The translations under genes were made by a program, and so were the position numbers. Shown piece by piece: positions 52,881 to 55,666 of a DNA stretch of 55,666 nt. Under the pieces are notes generated by a model that searched no databases, was not told the origin of the DNA, and was given only the letters and a program-made list of their open reading frames with translations. This DNA is from Bacillota bacterium (GTDB lineage Bacteria; Bacillota; Clostridia; Lachnospirales; Lachnospiraceae), in assembly GCA_023441965.1 (NCBI GenBank), contig JAEZNB010000100.1, positions 1 to 55,666 on the forward strand, written 5' to 3'. How positions within the stretch are numbered: position 1 is the first letter of the stretch; each line of letters begins with the position of its first letter.

Positions 52881-52990
52881 GAAATATCGGTATGGAACTA
52901 TGAGTTGAATGATAAGAGCCGTATGAAAGGAGATTTTCACGTACGGTTCTGTGAGAAGTTTGGGGTGAAATTCCCCTTACTTACTCGACT
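52881..52990 (+). ncRNA. 3' end of a group II intron (domain V and domain VI)
   Basis: Domain V is an exact 34-base hairpin at 52916-52949 (GAGCCGTATG / CACGTACGGTTC with the usual AGC-type triad and bulge). Domain VI follows with a GGGG/CCCC stem and ends near TACTCGAC. No reverse transcriptase ORF (LtrA) is present upstream, so only the 3' end survives. Confidence 0.85.
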
Positions 52991-53035
52991 GAGAGGACGG
53001 GAGTTAACCACTCCCTCCTACTCGATTACAACTGA
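52991..53035 (+). repeat. Second domain-VI-like hairpin next to the intron end
   Basis: Directly after the first intron end comes another GGACGGGAG / CTCCCTCC stem ending TACTCGAT, as if a second intron end or a duplicated domain VI follows. The repeated TACTCGA end is the basis for this call. Confidence 0.45.
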
Positions 53036-53051
53036 GCTTACCCAGCTTTTA

Positions 53052-53080
53052 ACCCTTAATTTTTAAGGGTCTCTCGTTTT
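53052..53080 (+). terminator. Hairpin followed by T run, possible terminator
   Basis: ACCCTTAA - TTT - TTAAGGGT, then CTCTCGTTTTT. It lies between the intron remnant and the reversed PadR gene. On the plus strand no intact gene precedes it. Confidence 0.5.
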
Positions 53081-53118
53081 TAAAGTCGGAATTTTATCAT
53101 CAAAGGCACTAGATTTAT

Positions 53119-53206
53119 ACCAATGTAAGTTCACCTCACAGCGAGCAAAAAAAACTAGTTGATGACCATATGGTGAAAGCGGCCATCGCTAAAGAATTGC
53201 TGTAAA
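53119..53206 (+). pseudogene. Orphan C-terminal coding tail
   Basis: On the plus strand a frame reads SEQKKLVDDHMVKAAIAKELL and ends at TAA (53204-53206). No start with a ribosome-binding site precedes it. It may be the 3' end of a lost gene. Family unknown. Confidence 0.35.
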
Positions 53207-53213
53207 AGGGTGA

Positions 53214-53534
53214 CTATAACACTTTTTTGATACCTATTGTTCTAATAATTTCGTTTAATTTACCCCAGTCATTTATTAATGCATTCAAATATATTTCACC
53301 ATGTTCGGTTATTCTATAATACTTTCTTTTGGGACCATTCGTTTCTTTACCGGAATATATTTCAGTCACTCCACCCTTACATAGCCTTCTTAGAATTGCA
53401 TAAAATGTGCTTTGATTCACTTCAGGGAAGTTATGTTGTAATAACTTAATCAACTCATAGCCATATATATCCTCTTCTGAAACAAGAAACAAGATACACA
53501 TTTCTAATATTCCCTTTTTGATTTGCGCATCCAT
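53214..53534 (-). CDS. PadR family transcriptional regulator
   Basis: The 106-residue winged-helix protein reads ILEMCILFLVSEEDIYGYELIKLLQHNFPEVNQSTFYAILRRLCKGGVTEIY and GPKRKYYRITEHGEIYLNAL. It follows its HAAS partner rather than preceding it, overlapping it by 31 bases. AT-rich like its neighbour. The start inside the HAAS gene has a GGGAGA-like site. Confidence 0.88.
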   Translation of the reverse strand: MDAQIKKGILEMCILFLVSEEDIYGYELIKLLQHNFPEVNQSTFYAILRRLCKGGVTEIYSGKETNGPKRKYYRITEHGEIYLNALINDWGKLNEIIRTIGIKKVL

Positions 53535-54379
53535 AACGTATCTCTCCCTCTGTATATTTGATGAATATATATGGCCGCTAGTACTGATAGCACAATCCCT
53601 GTAAAGTAAACAAGCAATGATCTTGCTATTAAAGATTTAACATCATTTATATCAACTGATCGATGTTGCATATTTAATAAGCATAGTATGAACGCTATGT
53701 ACCCTAAGATGTTACACATTACTGTATAAAACTTAATTGAGCAGTTATAAAATTTATATATTGAAAATACTAACAGTAATAACCCTAAGATTATCATTAA
53801 GTAGAATACTTTTGATACAAATGCTCCGATTTCATGTATCTCAATATCAAAAAAATAACCATCTAAACTTGTCTTTTTATCAGAAAAAAACAATGCAAAC
53901 ATATAATTTAGACCTGTTAAAATAATTAAAATACAATGTAAATATACAATTTTTTTGCTATTCATATTTTTTGTATTGTAGATTGTGGTTCCAGCAAGTA
54001 GTTTTCCTCCTAATACAAACCATAATAAATATCCGGTAATAATAATTCCAATAATACTATCTTTAACCATATTTACATTAGTATTAATATGACTCATGAA
54101 AGTTAATATATATACTGATAATGCAATAGCTAAGAGAATGCGTAATATAAACCTAAAGCTAAACCTTTCTGTTTTACTTGCCCTTGATTCAATTCTTATA
54201 TTCTTCACAATGGTTTTAGGATTTCCAAAAGTTTTACAAAGTTCTTCTTCGCTTTGTCCGTCATTTAAACCTGCAGAAAAAAACTCATTATAATCATTTA
54301 CTATTTCATTAATCTCTTCTGAATTAAAGTGCAGTTGTAATTTGCTAATTAACTTTTTTAGAAATATATCTTTTGTCAT
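53504..54379 (-). CDS. HAAS-domain membrane protein (DUF1700-like)
   Basis: The 291-residue protein has an N-terminal HAAS bundle (FLKKLISKLQLHFNSEEINEIVNDYNEFFSAGLNDGQSEEELCKTFGNPKTIVKNIRI) and about six membrane segments from residue 75 onward. It precedes the PadR gene and overlaps it by 31 bases; the other pair in this window (30503-31815) has the opposite order. Very AT-rich. AGGT-type site before the ATG; promoter at 54437-54465. Confidence 0.85.
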   Translation of the reverse strand: MTKDIFLKKLISKLQLHFNSEEINEIVNDYNEFFSAGLNDGQSEEELCKTFGNPKTIVKNIRIESRASKTERFSFRFILRILLAIALSVYILTFMSHINTNVNMVKDSIIGIIITGYLLWFVLGGKLLAGTTIYNTKNMNSKKIVYLHCILIILTGLNYMFALFFSDKKTSLDGYFFDIEIHEIGAFVSKVFYLMIILGLLLLVFSIYKFYNCSIKFYTVMCNILGYIAFILCLLNMQHRSVDINDVKSLIARSLLVYFTGIVLSVLAAIYIHQIYRGRDTLWMRKSKREY

Positions 54380-54436
54380 ATGTCAAAGTTACCTCCCCAC
54401 ATTTATTAACTCCACAATTAATATTTTTATAGTTAA

Positions 54437-54465
54437 AAATTACCACGCTACTGCTCATTAGTCAA
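54437..54465 (-). promoter_or_regulatory. Promoter of the HAAS-PadR pair
   Basis: On the minus strand TTGACT (54460-54465), 17 bases, TAATTT (54437-54442), about 58 bases before the start. Confidence 0.6.
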
Positions 54466-54553
54466 TAGTATGTTGTTATTAACTTTTAATAATGACAGTT
54501 AATAAGTATAAGAAAGAGCATATCGAAAGTTATTGACATAGGGACATATATAT

Positions 54554-55093
54554 ATGGTAATATTATACAAAAAGACTCTAGAGTGGTCAGATATTAATTT
54601 CAAAAATAAGACCATTCGTCTACAAAGACAGTTCCTAAGTTCGCAAGTAGTCAATGATGACCTATCTTTCAAAGAGACGAAACATTATTGTGTTGATTAC
54701 GTCAAAGGAAAAACTGCTCAAGGCTTTCGAGATATGCCATTGATACCCAAAGCCATTGTAATACTTGATAGGGTTAAAGAAGTTAATCCCGATAGTGAAT
54801 ATCTATTCGTACAAAATGATAATGAGCCAATCACTACAGTTACATTCAACCGTCATATCAGATCAATCTGTAAGGAACTGAATATCCGATATCGCTGTTC
54901 TCATAAGATTAGATTTTGCGTAGCCTCTTTACTCTACAAAGACGGTATACCTGCTACAGTCATACAGGAACTGTTGGGACATACAACTTTAGCAATGACA
55001 TTACATTATTTGCGGATCATCACACCAAAAGACGAGGTGTTCAACCAGATTACAGAGGTTCTTAGCAAGCCTGCATACACTTGCATACAATAA
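54554..55093 (+). pseudogene. 5'-truncated tyrosine recombinase (phage/ICE integrase) remnant
   Basis: The 179-residue frame begins inside the catalytic domain (LEWSDINFKNKTIRLQRQF) and holds SHKIRFCVASLLYKDGIPATVIQELLGHTTLAMTLHYLRI, i.e. the HxxR, GH and Tyr motifs. The N-terminal SAM-like domain and the first catalytic Arg (RxGE region) are missing, so it should be inactive. It sits 60 bases from tRNA-Cys, a usual integration site. A TTGACA at 54533-54538 precedes it. Confidence 0.85.
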
Positions 55094-55100
55094 CTGAATA

Positions 55101-55143
55101 CATAAAAAATCCTCTAAGCCTTATTTATCAAGGTTTAGAGGAC
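55101..55143 (-). terminator. Terminator of the tRNA-Asn/tRNA-Cys transcript
   Basis: On the minus strand CCTCTAAACCTT / AAGGCTTAGAGG (one mismatch) is followed by ATTTTTTATG, 12 bases after the tRNA-Cys end. Confidence 0.85.
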
Positions 55144-55154
55144 TTCATTGAGAG

Positions 55155-55225
55155 AGGCGACAACCAGATTTGAACTGGTGATCAGGGTGTTGCAGACCCA
55201 TGCCTTACCGCTTGGCTATGTCGCC
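55155..55225 (-). tRNA. tRNA-Cys (GCA)
   Basis: On the minus strand it starts GGCGACA and ends TGTCGCC. The anticodon arm GGGT-CTGCAAC-ACCC reads anticodon GCA. TTC loop GTTCAAATC is normal. CCA is not encoded. It is 71 bases long with discriminator T. Confidence 0.95.
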
Positions 55226-55333
55226 ATATATTTAGCTTTCTCATTTATAGCTATTTTATTATAACAACCAGGCTTATATACGTCAAGAACGAAATCCGGT
55301 TATTATCTTGTTTTTCTGCTTTCAGAAAAGCAA

Positions 55334-55405
55334 CTCCCCGAGTAGGGCTCGAACCTACAACCCCGCGGTTAACAGCCGCGTGCTCTACCATTGAGCTATC
55401 GAGGA
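55334..55405 (-). tRNA. tRNA-Asn (GTT)
   Basis: On the minus strand acceptor TCCTCGA / TCGGGGA, anticodon arm CGCGG-CTGTTAA-CCGCG with GTT, TTC loop GTTCGAGCC. It is 72 bases long and does not encode CCA. It lies between the 23S end and tRNA-Cys. Confidence 0.96.
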
Positions 55406-55429
55406 ATAGGTAAGCAAAAGCTCTTATAA

Positions 55430-55466
55430 CAGAAAAAACAGAAAGCAATTCAGTGTTTTCTGTTTC
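55430..55466 (-). terminator. Hairpin between 23S rRNA and tRNA-Asn
   Basis: On the minus strand AAACAGAAA / TTTCTGTTT is followed by TTTCTG. It may be an rRNA processing stem or a weak terminator. Confidence 0.45.
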
Positions 55467-55550
55467 CTTTGATATATCGATGAGTATGATCTCATCCTTA
55501 TTGACAAACTCTACACTAGAAAATGATGACTTACTGTCCAAACCTTTTCA

Positions 55551-55666
55551 GGTCAAGCCCTCGACCTATTAGTAACAGTCAGCTGCATGCATTACTGCAC
55601 TTCCACCTCTGTCCTATCTACCTGATCGTCTTTCAGGGGTCTTACTAGCTTATGCTATGGGATATC
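55551..55666 (-). rRNA. 23S rRNA, 3' end (partial)
   Basis: The minus strand reads the conserved end of 23S rRNA: AGTAAGACCCCTGAAAGACG, GGTAGATAGG, then ACTAATAGGTCGAGGGCTTGACC. Only the last 116 bases are in the window; the rest lies beyond the right edge. No 5S gene follows before tRNA-Asn. Confidence 0.95.

Overview
The window is chromosomal DNA from a low-to-moderate GC, spore-forming, anaerobic Firmicute, most likely a Lachnospiraceae-type (clostridial cluster XIVa) organism. I infer this from gene content and order: sua5-ywlE-rpiB, the germination amidase CwlD, MecA, gdpP-rplI-dnaB, rpsF-ssb-rpsR, several YtrA-type GntR/ABC modules, PadR/HAAS pairs, a GH39 xylosidase and a CUT1 sugar transporter. 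No species call is possible from the sequence alone. Shine-Dalgarno sites are strong (GGAGG) and several starts are TTG or GTG.

Layout. 1-190: a structured tail that may belong to a mobile element, and a hairpin. 194-10.2 kb: YwmB-like protein, DUF402 protein, the sua5-ywlE-rpiB operon, the amidase cwlD, a GH18 glycosidase, an unusual coupled pair (Ser/Thr kinase fused to a degenerate P-loop domain, then a free-standing degenerate P-loop protein), and mecA. 10.3-18.5 kb: DUF1858 protein, a 2[4Fe-4S] ferredoxin, a MerR-type protein, the gdpP-rplI-dnaB-MFS operon and a membrane-anchored sugar-binding protein. 18.6-22.8 kb: an alpha-toroid-like protein, an AT-rich two-ORF membrane-protein islet, the rpsF-ssb-rpsR operon and a PH-like membrane protein. 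22.9-31.8 kb: two GntR(YtrA)/ABC modules on either side of a GH39 xylosidase, then a PadR-HAAS pair; each module has a recognisable promoter and operator.

31.9-44.8 kb: a GNAT, a LacI-controlled CUT1 sugar ABC transporter (binding protein and two permeases, no ATPase), inorganic pyrophosphatase, an XRE-PLDc_N-ABC group with paired operators, a GyrI-like protein, an AraC regulator and a MATE exporter. 44.8-51.7 kb: a truncated STAS pseudogene, a predicted HExxH metallopeptidase, a beta-propeller lipoprotein, a GNAT, a secreted Big_2/transglutaminase-like protein, a second GyrI-like protein and a Nudix hydrolase. 51.8-55.1 kb is a decaying mobile region: an IS66 transposase pseudogene with an internal deletion and a frameshift, the 3' end of a group II intron (domain V and VI), a HAAS-PadR pair in reversed order and a 5'-truncated tyrosine recombinase. 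It abuts tRNA-Cys and tRNA-Asn, which lie downstream of the 3' end of a 23S rRNA gene at the right edge. All of these RNA genes are on the minus strand.

The left half is mostly housekeeping: translation factors, replication, c-di-AMP turnover, and protein quality control through MecA and a probable arginine phosphatase. The right half is mostly sensing and transport modules, each with its own regulator. I found no CRISPR array and no intact transposon or prophage. The best candidates for undescribed biology are the kinase/P-loop pair, the AT-rich islet at 19.9-20.7 kb, the HExxH protein and the PadR-HAAS operator architecture.
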